The translations under genes and the position numbers were made by a program. The notes beneath the pieces are model-generated. The model searched no databases and had not been told where the DNA came from. It was given only the letters and a program-made list of their open reading frames with translations. A stretch of DNA of 64,000 nucleotides from contig NZ_WBIS01000001.1 of the NCBI RefSeq assembly GCF_009749465.1, positions 558,001-622,000 on the forward strand, in the 5' to 3' direction. Numbering within the stretch: the first letter of the stretch is position 1; each line of letters starts with the position of its first letter. The stretch comes from Agromyces terreus. GTDB lineage: Bacteria; Actinomycetota; Actinomycetes; Actinomycetales; Microbacteriaceae. Shown here piece by piece: positions 54,656-63,081 of the stretch.

Positions 54656-55639
54656 ATGTCTGGCGTCCCTGAACACGACGAAACGGACGCCGGCGGGCGG
54701 GAGCGCCACGCGCGCCATGAATTCCGGTCGCAGGTCAACGCGAAGAAGGCAGACCTCGAGCGGCAGTTCGAGGCGTCCAAGGCGCAGTTCGATCAGGCGC
54801 AGGAGAAGATCCAGGCCCGTACCGGCCGGAACCTGCTCGGCGCGATCCTGATCGGACTCGTGCTCGGCGGTGCGCTCCTGCTCAGCCTGCTCGTGATCAA
54901 AGAGCTGTTCATGCTGTTCGCGGTCGTCATCGCGGGCTTCGCCAGCTACGAACTCGCGCAGGCGCTCCGCAAGGGCGGCTACCTCGTGCCGCGCATCCCG
55001 ACGATCGCGGCGGCCGTGATCGCGGTGCCGTTCGCCTATTACGGCGGTGCAGGCGGGCAGTTCCTCGCGGTGCTCGGAGGCATCCTGCTCGTGAGCGTCT
55101 GGAGGGTCGCGCAGCAGGTCTCGGCGAGCTCGCGCACGTCGGGCCGCGCCCTCGTGCGTGACGTCGCGGCCGGGGCGTTCGTGCAGGGGTACGTCACCTT
55201 CCTCGCGACCTTCGCCGTGGTGCTGACCGCGTCCGACGGGGGGCAGTGGTGGACGCTCGCCTTCGTGATCGTCGCGATCTCGGCGGACACGGGCGCGTAC
55301 GCGTTCGGCTTGATGTTCGGCAAGCATCCGATGGCCCCGGTCATCAGCCCGAAGAAGACCTGGGAGGGATTCGCGGGCGGCGGCGGCGTGAGCATCGTCG
55401 CCGGAGTGCTCCTCTCGGTGCTGCTCCTCGACAACTCGTGGTGGTTCGGCCTCATCTTCGGCGTCGCGATCTTCTTGACGGCGACGCTCGGCGACCTCGC
55501 CGAGTCGCTCGTCAAACGCGATCTCGGCATCAAGGACATGAGCTCCTGGCTGCCCGGCCACGGCGGATTCCTCGATCGGCTCGACTCGATCCTGCCGTCC
55601 GCGGCCGTCGCCTTCGTGGCGTTCCGCATCTTCGGCTGA
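54656..55639 (+). CDS. cdsA: Phosphatidate cytidylyltransferase
   Basis: CdsA makes CDP-diacylglycerol, precursor of membrane phospholipids. The 327-residue protein has a charged N-terminal cytoplasmic segment of ~60 residues, about eight membrane helices, and the family end signature DLAESLVKRDLGIKDMSSWL followed by PGHGGFLDRLDS. Starts 9 bases after frr. In many actinobacteria rlmN follows; here a DivIVA-domain gene does. Confidence 0.95.
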   Translation: MSGVPEHDETDAGGRERHARHEFRSQVNAKKADLERQFEASKAQFDQAQEKIQARTGRNLLGAILIGLVLGGALLLSLLVIKELFMLFAVVIAGFASYELAQALRKGGYLVPRIPTIAAAVIAVPFAYYGGAGGQFLAVLGGILLVSVWRVAQQVSASSRTSGRALVRDVAAGAFVQGYVTFLATFAVVLTASDGGQWWTLAFVIVAISADTGAYAFGLMFGKHPMAPVISPKKTWEGFAGGGGVSIVAGVLLSVLLLDNSWWFGLIFGVAIFLTATLGDLAESLVKRDLGIKDMSSWLPGHGGFLDRLDSILPSAAVAFVAFRIFG

Positions 55640-55659
55640 TGCTCGGAGATAATGGGTCG

Positions 55660-56214
55660 GTGGACTCCACCTTCCCTCGAACCCGAAAGCCCCAGCGCGG
55701 GTACAACACGGCCCAGGTCGATGAATTCCTCCACGTCGCGCGCCGCGCGTACGACGGCACGCCGCTGCCCGAAGATCCGCCGCTGAACTCCGAGCGCATT
55801 CGGCTCACGGCCTTCGGCATGCAGAAGGGCGGTTACGTCACTGCGGATGTCGACGCCGCCCTCGAACGGCTCGAAGATGCATTCGCGGCCGATGAACGTC
55901 AGGTGGCGGCGAGGCTGCACGGCGACGAGGTCTGGCTCGCCGAGGCGAGGGCGACCGCTCAGGTCGTCTCGAACCGGCTCGCACGCGAAGAGGGCCGCCG
56001 GTTCGATCGGGTGAGTCCGATCGCCCTCGGATATCGGGTCCGCGACGTCGACAAGTTCGCCGACAAGCTCACGAGGTACTTCCGCGACGGGTGGCCGATC
56101 TCGGTCGAAGACGTTCGCAGCATCGTCTTCACGACCCAGCGCGGAGGCTACCGGGAGTCGCAGGTCGACCTCGTGCTCGACGCGGTCGTCGACGTCATGC
56201 AGGCCGTCCGCTGA
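55660..56214 (+). CDS. DivIVA-domain protein
   Basis: A 184-residue protein with three DivIVA-type motifs: FPRTRKPQRGYNTAQVDEFL (residues 4-23), FGMQKGGYVTADVDAALERL and ALGYRVRDVDKFADKL, with VFTTQRGGYRESQVD near the end. Such short repeats-only proteins lack the long coiled coil of Wag31. GTG 55660 gives VDSTFPRTRK and has a GATAAT box 6 bases upstream (55648-55653), suggesting a leaderless transcript; ATG 55639, overlapping the cdsA stop, is an alternative start in frame. Confidence 0.85.
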   Translation: MDSTFPRTRKPQRGYNTAQVDEFLHVARRAYDGTPLPEDPPLNSERIRLTAFGMQKGGYVTADVDAALERLEDAFAADERQVAARLHGDEVWLAEARATAQVVSNRLAREEGRRFDRVSPIALGYRVRDVDKFADKLTRYFRDGWPISVEDVRSIVFTTQRGGYRESQVDLVLDAVVDVMQAVR

Positions 56215-56300
56215 GCGGGCGGTCGACCGGCGCGCGTCGGTCTCGGAACACGGCTCGCGAGGCCGCCGGGTACGGCTCCTCGAACGCGGATGCGCTCGGC

Positions 56301-56306
56301 TACACT
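56301..56306 (+). promoter_or_regulatory. -10 box TACACT for transglycosylase-like gene
   Basis: TACACT ends 9 bases before the GTG start at 56316; no ribosome-binding site is visible, consistent with a near-leaderless mRNA. Confidence 0.4.
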
Positions 56307-56315
56307 CGATCCATT

Positions 56316-56972
56316 GTGGGCAGGCACACCGGAACCGAGCGCGGCGTCGCGACGTCCGCTGCGGCGCGCGGCGGAGCCTCGACGCGAGGTCCGATCAAGC
56401 AGGCGGCGACGGTCGTGTTCGCGTTCTGCGCGGCGCTCGGCTTCGTGGCCGTGAACCTGGTCGACCCGACCGCGCTCGCGACCGCCACACCCGACCGGGT
56501 CGCGACCGATCGATTCGGGGGTGCCGAGGTCCAGGCGATCGAAGTCGGCGGCGGCTACACGCTCGACGCGGCGAAGGAAGGCTACGACGTCGAGGCGAAG
56601 CCGGCCTACGTCGAGCCCGCATCGACGAGCGCCGGCGACGGGTGGGCGCCTCCCGCGGTGACGCCCGATCCCGGTTCGGCGCAGGCCTACGCGGCGAGCG
56701 CGGTCGCCGCGCGCGGGTGGGCGACCAACGAGTTCGACTGCCTCGTCGCGCTCTGGAACAAGGAGTCCGGCTGGCGGGTCAACGCCTACAACGCCGGCAG
56801 CGGAGCGTACGGCATTCCGCAGGCGCTTCCCGGCTCGAAGATGGCTTCGGCGGGCGCCGACTGGGAGACCAACGCCGGCACGCAGATCGAGTGGGGTCTC
56901 GGCTACGTCCAGGGCCGCTACGGCACGCCGTGCGGCGCGTGGGCGCACTCGGAGTCCTCCGGCTGGTACTGA
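56316..56972 (+). CDS. Exported lytic-transglycosylase-like protein
   Basis: A 218-residue protein with an N-terminal membrane/signal segment (about residues 29-48, AATVVFAFCAALGFVAVNLV), a linker of ~90 residues and a C-terminal transglycosylase-like domain: LVALWNKESGWRVNAYNAGS has the catalytic Glu, followed by GAYGIPQALPGSKM and a final SESSGWY. Similar domains in actinobacteria cleave or bind peptidoglycan. Two cysteines (FDCLVAL and GTPCGAW) may form a disulphide. Appears monocistronic. Confidence 0.85.
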   Translation: MGRHTGTERGVATSAAARGGASTRGPIKQAATVVFAFCAALGFVAVNLVDPTALATATPDRVATDRFGGAEVQAIEVGGGYTLDAAKEGYDVEAKPAYVEPASTSAGDGWAPPAVTPDPGSAQAYAASAVAARGWATNEFDCLVALWNKESGWRVNAYNAGSGAYGIPQALPGSKMASAGADWETNAGTQIEWGLGYVQGRYGTPCGAWAHSESSGWY

Positions 56973-57006
56973 GCCGCCGGCTCAGACGCGGCGGACGTCG
57001 CGTGCC

Positions 57007-57033
57007 GGCGGATGCCCCATCCGCCTCTAGAAT
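57007..57033 (+). promoter_or_regulatory. Hairpin followed by -10 box TAGAAT
   Basis: GGCGGAT (57007-57013) and ATCCGCC (57019-57025) are inverted repeats with a 5-base loop, possibly terminating the preceding gene. TAGAAT (57028-57033) ends 7 bases before the ATG at 57041, the leaderless pattern. Confidence 0.45.
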
Positions 57034-57040
57034 CGAAGGC

Positions 57041-57349
57041 ATGCCGCGCTCGAACCGATCACATGGGCGCGCCGCCAGAGCCCGCGAGCCGCACCCCGAG
57101 CTCGATGTCGATCGGCTCAGTTCCGGTTGGCGCCGCACCGAGACGCGCGGCGGTCGGGAGTGGAACGTCCAGCCCGTCTCCGAAGCGCAGGCGGTCAAGA
57201 CGTACGTCTGCCCGGGCTGCTCGCTCGAGGTGGCATCCGGCGTCTCCCACGTGGTGGTCTGGCGCGCCGACGGCGTGCTCGGCGATGCCGCGGATCTCGC
57301 CGCACGTCGCCACTGGCACCTGCACTGCTGGAGGATGGGAACCCGATGA
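57041..57349 (+). CDS. Small zinc-site hypothetical protein
   Basis: A 102-residue basic protein with a conserved actinobacterial pattern: LSSGWRRTETRGGREWNVQP then a likely zinc site, YVCPGCSLEV...HVVVWRADG and RRHWHLHCWR. Homologues are annotated ATP/GTP-binding protein without visible support: no P-loop is present. The Cys/His spacing suggests one structural zinc. The next gene overlaps its stop (ATGA). Confidence 0.82.
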   Translation: MPRSNRSHGRAARAREPHPELDVDRLSSGWRRTETRGGREWNVQPVSEAQAVKTYVCPGCSLEVASGVSHVVVWRADGVLGDAADLAARRHWHLHCWRMGTR

Positions 57350-58113
57350 CCGGTACCGATTCGATCGAGATCCGCGCCGGCGTGGAATTGCCCGCGAACC
57401 GGGAGGAGATCCGGTTGCACACCGCCGACGGGCTGACCCTCGTGGGCGAGCTGGCGATGCCGCTCGAGCGTGCGCCGGTGGCGACGCTCGTCACGCTGCA
57501 TCCGCTGCCCACCGCCGGCGGTTTCATGGATTCGCACATCCTGCGCAAGGCGGCCGCCCGTCTTCCGGCGCTCGCCGACCTCGCCGTGCTGCGCTTCAAC
57601 ACCCGGGGCACGGCCTCGCCCCGCGGCACCAGCGACGGCGCGTTCGGCGAGGGCGTCGCCGAGCGCGAGGACGTCGCGGCCGCCATGGCCTTCGTGAGGC
57701 AGCGCGGCCTGCCGAATCCGTGGCTCGTCGGTTGGTCGTTCGGCACGGAGCTCGCCTTGAAGTACGGGCTCGAGCATGACATCGCCGGCGCGATCCTCCT
57801 CTCGCCGCCGCTGCACCGCACGACCGACGACGAGTTGCGGCGTTGGAATTCCTCCTCGGTTCCCGTGGTGGCGTTGATCCCCGAGCTCGACGACTACCTG
57901 CGACCGGATGCCGCGGCCGAACGGTTCGCGGTGCTTCCGCGGGTCCGTCGCATCGACGTCGAGGGCGGGCGCCATCTCTGGGTGGGGGAGTCGCAGACGC
58001 GCCGGGTGCTCGAGGAGATCGTGCTGGCCGTGAACCCCGCGGCGTCGCCGCTGCCGACGAGCTGGTCCGGCCCTCAGAGCGGCACGCCCGCCGGGGCTGC
58101 GGCCGAGGGCTGA
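57346..58113 (+). CDS. Alpha/beta hydrolase
   Basis: A 255-residue alpha/beta hydrolase. The nucleophile elbow is GWSFGTEL (Ser near residue 129), an oxyanion region follows VTLHPLPTAGG, the acid is in IPELDDYLRP and the His in EGGRHLWVG. It resembles the small dienelactone/KANL3-type hydrolases; substrate unknown. No signal peptide. Coupled to the zinc-site gene by ATGA, a pairing that recurs in actinobacteria. Confidence 0.85.
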   Translation: MTGTDSIEIRAGVELPANREEIRLHTADGLTLVGELAMPLERAPVATLVTLHPLPTAGGFMDSHILRKAAARLPALADLAVLRFNTRGTASPRGTSDGAFGEGVAEREDVAAAMAFVRQRGLPNPWLVGWSFGTELALKYGLEHDIAGAILLSPPLHRTTDDELRRWNSSSVPVVALIPELDDYLRPDAAAERFAVLPRVRRIDVEGGRHLWVGESQTRRVLEEIVLAVNPAASPLPTSWSGPQSGTPAGAAAEG

Positions 58114-58194
58114 GCCGGTCGCCGCCCCGAGACCTCGCGGCGTGCGGTCTCGGCGTGCCACTCGGGGCGTTCTCAGCGCGCGGCCCGGGCAGGC

Positions 58195-59259
58195 TCAGAG
58201 CGTGTTCTGGCGCGGGATCACGACCTGCTTGATGATGAGCAGCAGCGACGCCGCGACGGGGATGGCGACGAGCGCGCCGAGGATGCCGAGGAGCGTGCCG
58301 CCCGCGAGCGCCGCGATGACGACGAGCGCGCCCGGCACCTTCACGGCCCGGTTCATGATGCGCGGACTCAGGACGTATGCCTCGACCTGCATGTAGACCA
58401 GGTAGTAGATGGCCGCGACGAGTGCGGTCAGCGGCGACCCGAGCCCGGGAATGAGGCAGACGAGGACGATCACGACCGATGCCGACAGGGTTCCCACGAG
58501 GGGCACGAGCGAGAACATGAAGGCGATGAACGCGAGGACCGCGGGGAACGGCGCCTGGATGATCGAGAGGAAGATGAAGCTCGCCACGCCGTTGCACGCC
58601 GCGAGGCCGGCCTGACCGAGCACGTAGCGCCCGACGGATTGCGTGATCTGCTCGGTGAGGTCTGCGAACCGCGCCCGCCGCGACGCCGGCACCAACTGGT
58701 AGGCGGTGTGCTTCATCGCATTGAGCGACGCCGAGAAGTAGAGCGTGAGGATGAACACGATCACGGCGGCGAAGATGCCCGCGCCGATCGCGACGGCGAC
58801 CTGGAACACGCCGCCCGCGAGTTCGGAGAGCTTCTCGGGGCTCGTGAAGAAGTCGGTGATGGCCGAAGTGGCCTGCTGGAAGATCTCCTCGATCTTGACC
58901 TGCGGGAGCTGCGTGGAGAGGGCTTCGACCCAGTCCGTGGAATTGACGCGATCGACGATCGCGGGCACCTCTTCGACGAGCTGGCTGACCTGCTCGACGA
59001 CGATCGGGACGACCGCGAGGACGAGCGCCGCGAGGATGAGGCCGACCCCGGTCATGACGATCAGGATCGCCGCCCAACGGGGAAGCCCCCGGCGCTCGAG
59101 CCAGCTGATGGCCGGCTCGAGGCCGAGGGCGAGGAAGAGTGCGGCGCCCACGTAGGTGAGCACGGTCGACAGGCTCGCGATCGACGTGAGGATCAGGATG
59201 CCCACGCCGACGCCGAGCGTGCCGGCGAGGCCGATGCGGAACGCGTTCTGGATCTTCAC
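58195..59259 (-). CDS. AI-2E family transporter (TqsA/PerM-like)
   Basis: A 354-residue membrane protein with about eight helices and the family pattern: two N-terminal pairs, a long periplasmic segment (residues ~85-165, VEQVSQLVEEVPAIVDRVNS), then the C-terminal FSLVPLVGTLSASV and PRIMNRAVKVPGALVVIAALAGG. Family members export diverse small molecules or ions; autoinducer-2 export cannot be assumed. GTG 59259 with GAGGGCGGGG upstream. The upstream coiled-coil gene ends 16 bases before it, so the two may be co-transcribed. Confidence 0.88.
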   Translation of the reverse strand: MKIQNAFRIGLAGTLGVGVGILILTSIASLSTVLTYVGAALFLALGLEPAISWLERRGLPRWAAILIVMTGVGLILAALVLAVVPIVVEQVSQLVEEVPAIVDRVNSTDWVEALSTQLPQVKIEEIFQQATSAITDFFTSPEKLSELAGGVFQVAVAIGAGIFAAVIVFILTLYFSASLNAMKHTAYQLVPASRRARFADLTEQITQSVGRYVLGQAGLAACNGVASFIFLSIIQAPFPAVLAFIAFMFSLVPLVGTLSASVVIVLVCLIPGLGSPLTALVAAIYYLVYMQVEAYVLSPRIMNRAVKVPGALVVIAALAGGTLLGILGALVAIPVAASLLLIIKQVVIPRQNTL

Positions 59260-59275
59260 CGGCCCCGCCCTCGGT

Positions 59276-60892
59276 CTAGCCGCGGCTCGCCGCGGCGACC
59301 TGCTCGGCCTGCGTGAGGACGCCCCGGAGGCTCTCGAAGTAGCCGGCGACCGCGTCGCGCTCGATCTTGATCTGCGAGAGGCGGTCTTCGGCGTCGGCGA
59401 CGAGCGCGCGGGTGCGCTCCTCGGCGTCGGCGATGAGCTTGCGGGCCTGGGTGTGCGCGTCGGCGATGCGGTCGCGTGCCTCGTCGTCGGCCTTGTCGCG
59501 GATCTCGGCGATCTCGGTGCGCACCTGCGTCTCGAGACGCTCGGCCTCGGCGCGGCTGTCGGCCGTGCGGGCGACCGCCTCGGCGAGTTCTGCGTTCGCG
59601 TCGTCGAGGAACTTCTGGGTCTCGGCGACGGCGGCCTGGTGCGCGGTGAGCAGCTCCTGCTCGGCCTCGTCGCGCTTGGTCGCGAGTTCGGCCTCGAGGT
59701 CGAGGTGCGCCTTCTCGATCTCGCGGCGCATGCGGTTGACCTCGTGGGTCGTCTTCTTGCGCATCGAGGTGAGCTGGTTGTCGAGGTCGATGCGCGACTG
59801 CTCGGACTCCGCGTCGAAGTCGGCGCGGGCCTGCTCCTGCTCGAGCGCGAGGTCGGCGCGCATCTGGTCGAGGTCGGCGGCGTGCTTCGCGCGCAGGCGC
59901 TCGAGCTCGTGCTGGAGCTTGAGGCGGGCGGCCTCGGCCTCGCGTGCGAGGTCGACCTCGCTCTGCTCGCGCTGCCGCGCGAGCTCCGCCTTCGTCGTCT
60001 CGAGTTCGCGGTCGAGATCGGTACGGGCCTGGTCGAGCTCGTGGACGAGGGCGGCGCGGCGCTCCTCGATCTCGGCCTCGATCGCGGCACGGGCCTCGGC
60101 GGCCTCTCGCTCGAGGTCGAGACGCGACTGCTCGGTCTCGGCTGCGAGGTCGATGCGAGCCTGCTCGGTCTCCTTCGCGAGCTCGGCGCGTGCCCGGTCG
60201 AGCTCGATCGCGACCTCGGCACGGGTCTGCTCCGTCTCCTGCGCGAGGCCGGCCGCCGTGGCGCGCGCCTCGGTGGCCTCGGTGTTGGCGGCGAGGAGGA
60301 TCTCGGAGGCCTTGCGCTCGGCCGCGGCGACGGCGGAGGACGCGTCGCGCTTGGCGCTCGTGCGCAGTTCTGCGGCCTCGGTGTTCACGGCGCCACGGAT
60401 CGCGGCGGCGTCGCGCGCGGCATCCTGTCGGAGCTGCTCGCTCGTCTCGTGCGCGCGCGAGACCATGTCGTCGGCCTCGGAACGCGCGTTCTCGAGGACA
60501 CGTGCGGCCTGCGCCCGGGCCTCGCTCAGCGTGCGCTCGGCGAGCTCGTGGGCGTCGGAGCGGAGGAGGTGCACCTCGTCGTCTGCGGCACGACGGAGCT
60601 TCTCGGCGTCGATGTCGGCCTGCGCGATGAGTCGCGTCGACTGCTCCTCGGCCACGCGGAGCGTGTTCTCGAGCTTGGTGCCGAGGCCGGAGAACGTGGG
60701 GCTGCCGACCTCCTCGAGCTCGGCGCTCAGTTCTTCGATGCGGGCGAGGAGGCGCTTCTGCTCCTTCGACTGCTCCGCGAGCTGGTTGTTCGCGGTAATG
60801 ATGTCTCGACGCAGGCCGTTGATGCTCTTGTCGACTTCGTCTTTGTCGTATCCACGGAAAACCTGCGTGAATTCGGTCTCTTCGACGGCCAA
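59276..60892 (-). CDS. Long DivIVA/Scy-like coiled-coil protein
   Basis: A 538-residue, almost purely coiled-coil protein. The N-terminus has one DivIVA-type motif (FTQVFRGYDKDEVDKSINGL), followed by ~480 residues of heptads rich in Ala/Glu/Arg, with recurring segments such as EQARIDLAAETEQSRLDLER. Such proteins (Scy, FilP, Wag31 relatives) organise polar growth in actinobacteria. TTG 60892 is chosen: GGAGG lies 5 bases upstream, and a TAGAAT -10 (60951-60946) lies between it and the longer GTG alternative at 60976, which would therefore not be transcribed. Confidence 0.82.
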   Translation of the reverse strand: MAVEETEFTQVFRGYDKDEVDKSINGLRRDIITANNQLAEQSKEQKRLLARIEELSAELEEVGSPTFSGLGTKLENTLRVAEEQSTRLIAQADIDAEKLRRAADDEVHLLRSDAHELAERTLSEARAQAARVLENARSEADDMVSRAHETSEQLRQDAARDAAAIRGAVNTEAAELRTSAKRDASSAVAAAERKASEILLAANTEATEARATAAGLAQETEQTRAEVAIELDRARAELAKETEQARIDLAAETEQSRLDLEREAAEARAAIEAEIEERRAALVHELDQARTDLDRELETTKAELARQREQSEVDLAREAEAARLKLQHELERLRAKHAADLDQMRADLALEQEQARADFDAESEQSRIDLDNQLTSMRKKTTHEVNRMRREIEKAHLDLEAELATKRDEAEQELLTAHQAAVAETQKFLDDANAELAEAVARTADSRAEAERLETQVRTEIAEIRDKADDEARDRIADAHTQARKLIADAEERTRALVADAEDRLSQIKIERDAVAGYFESLRGVLTQAEQVAAASRG

Positions 60893-60945
60893 TTCTTCCT
60901 CCGGGGTCTGTCCCGCGTCGTGGGGGCGTGTGCGGGAATCCAACG

Positions 60946-60951
60946 ATTCTA
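60946..60951 (-). promoter_or_regulatory. -10 box TAGAAT for coiled-coil gene
   Basis: TAGAAT on the minus strand, predicted transcription start near 60939, giving a leader of ~46 bases to TTG 60892. It decides against the upstream GTG start. Confidence 0.5.
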
Positions 60952-61095
60952 CGGGGACGACGTGACGTGTTCGCACGAGGTGCGCGCGACGGTGATGCCG
61001 CGGACTCGCGATCGTGCGTGAGGCGACTCCCAGACTCGACTCGGTAGGCTTGGTTGTCTTTGTTCAACGCCGCATCGAGCGGCACCGGAGGTAAC

Positions 61096-63081
61096 GTGCG
61101 ATTCGTCTTCGCCATTCTGGCTTTCGCCGCCGCCGCCGTGATGATCGGGTTCGGCATCGCGCAGCGCACGGTGTTCCTCGAGCCGGATCGGGTCTCGCTC
61201 TCGTCGTCGATCGACTCCGATGTCCCGTTCGTGGTCGTCGAACCGAGTGCGCTCGACGCGTTCGACGGCAAGCAGACGCTCACCGTCTCGGGCTCGGAGT
61301 TGGTCTTCCTCGCCTACGGCCGCTCGAGCGACGTCGTCGCCTGGATCGGCGACGACGACTACGAGTCGATCGGGTACGACGCCGAGACCGGCGAACTGGT
61401 GATCACCGATGCGGCCGACCGCGAGGCCGCTGCCGAGGAGGCGGAGGAAGCGGAGGAGACCGAGTCGCCGGCCGAGGAGACCGCGTCGCCCACGACGCGC
61501 CCGGCGCCCTCGGAGACTCCCGGGGCCACCCCGGAGCCCACGCCGGCTCCGACCGACGACGCGACGGCCGACGCCGACGCCGACGGCGAGGTCGTGGTCG
61601 ACCCGGCCGACAACCCGGCCGGATCCGACCTGTGGCTCGACGAGGTCTCGGGTGAGCGGTCGGTCACGACGACCATCGACGTGCCGGCGGACATCGCCGT
61701 GCTGGTCGCGTCCGACGGCACGAACCCGGCTCCCTCGAAGGTGTCGCTGGCCTGGCCGCTCGACAACGCCACGCCGTGGGCCGGCCCGTTGCTCGCGGGC
61801 GGCGCGGCGCTGTTCCTCATCGGCATCGCGCTCGTGATCTCCGGGTTCCTGCATCATCGGCGCTCGCGAGGTCCTCGCCGCAACCGGGGCACGCGAACGA
61901 AGCTGCCGAGCGGCCCGAAGCCGACCGCGCTGCGTCGAAGCCAGCTGGGCGGTCGACGGGCGATCGGGCGGGCCAAACGCGTGGCGATCCTGCCGGCACT
62001 GGTGATCCCGGTGCTCGCCTTCACGGCGTGCTCGGCGGACTACTGGCCGAACTTCGAGCAGCCCCCGGCGACGACGGCCCCGGCGACCACCGAGCCGCCC
62101 CTCGACCCCGTGTCGACCGAGGAACCCGATGCCGAGGAGCCCGAGGCCGAGCCGCTCGTGCCCGCGGTGACCGTCCCGCAGATGGAACGCATCATGACCG
62201 AGGTCTCGACCACGGCGACCGATGCCGATGCCGCGCTCGACGCCGAGGCCGCCGCGACCCGGTTCACCGGGCCGGCGCTCGAGGCGCGCAAGGCGAACTA
62301 CGCGATCCGCACCACCCTGCCCGACCAGGCCGGGCCGGTGCCCGTCCCGGCCAGCACGCCGACCCTGATCCTGCCGCAGCAGGTCGCCGGCTGGCCCGCG
62401 ACCGGGCGCACGGTGCTCGTGGTGGCGCAGACCTCAGACGACGAGACGGTCGCACCGACGGCGCTGTTCCTGCAGCAGATGTCTCCCCGTGAGAACTACA
62501 GGGTCGTCTACGCGATGGCGCTCGCCCCCGACGCCGACGTGCCGGAGGTCGCTCCGGCGAGCATCGGCGCGCCGCTGATCTCGCCCGAGTTCAAGGGGCT
62601 CGTGATGCAGCCCGACGAGGTCGGAGCCGCCTACGCCGACGTGCTCATGAAGGGCGCGGACTCCGAGTACGCCGAACTGTTCGAGTCCGAGGGCGACCTG
62701 CTCCAGCAGCAGCTCGGCGTCGCGGGCCAGCAGACGATCCGCGACGACCTCAAGGCCAGCTCGCCGACGGCCGACATCGCGTTCTCGAACGCGGTCGGAA
62801 CCGGTCCGACGATCGCCCTCGCGACCAACGATTCGGGTGCGCTCGTGACGGCGGACATCCTGCAGACTGAGAAGGTGACGCCGAACGACGGCGGCACGAT
62901 CGGATTCCAGGAGGGCGCGCCGGGAGCGGCGCTCTCGGGGTTCACCGGCAAGAGCGCCAAGGGCGTGCAGCGCATCATCGGCATCCAGATGGTGTTCTAC
63001 GTGCCCGCCGTCGGTTCAGAAGACAAGATCCGACTCCTCGGCTGGTCCGAGAGTCTCATCGGAGCATCGGAGGTACCGTGA
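61096..63081 (+). CDS. Membrane protein with internal lipoprotein-like signal
   Basis: A 661-residue protein in two halves. The first has an N-terminal helix (VRFVFAILAFAAAAVMIGFG), an extracytoplasmic domain, a Pro/Thr/Glu-rich linker (residues ~120-180) and a second helix (~225-250). After a basic loop, a third hydrophobic segment ends in a lipobox-like LAFTACSADYW (near residue 312), leading to a secreted domain of ~340 residues. It looks like a fused membrane protein and lipoprotein. An in-frame GTG at 61981 could start the second half separately. GGAGG is 4 bases before GTG 61096; function unknown. Confidence 0.75.
   Translation: MRFVFAILAFAAAAVMIGFGIAQRTVFLEPDRVSLSSSIDSDVPFVVVEPSALDAFDGKQTLTVSGSELVFLAYGRSSDVVAWIGDDDYESIGYDAETGELVITDAADREAAAEEAEEAEETESPAEETASPTTRPAPSETPGATPEPTPAPTDDATADADADGEVVVDPADNPAGSDLWLDEVSGERSVTTTIDVPADIAVLVASDGTNPAPSKVSLAWPLDNATPWAGPLLAGGAALFLIGIALVISGFLHHRRSRGPRRNRGTRTKLPSGPKPTALRRSQLGGRRAIGRAKRVAILPALVIPVLAFTACSADYWPNFEQPPATTAPATTEPPLDPVSTEEPDAEEPEAEPLVPAVTVPQMERIMTEVSTTATDADAALDAEAAATRFTGPALEARKANYAIRTTLPDQAGPVPVPASTPTLILPQQVAGWPATGRTVLVVAQTSDDETVAPTALFLQQMSPRENYRVVYAMALAPDADVPEVAPASIGAPLISPEFKGLVMQPDEVGAAYADVLMKGADSEYAELFESEGDLLQQQLGVAGQQTIRDDLKASSPTADIAFSNAVGTGPTIALATNDSGALVTADILQTEKVTPNDGGTIGFQEGAPGAALSGFTGKSAKGVQRIIGIQMVFYVPAVGSEDKIRLLGWSESLIGASEVP

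Noticed and set aside
60892-60976. N-terminal extension of the coiled-coil protein to GTG 60976
   Set aside because: A TAGAAT -10 lies inside the extension, while GGAGG sits 5 bases before TTG 60892.
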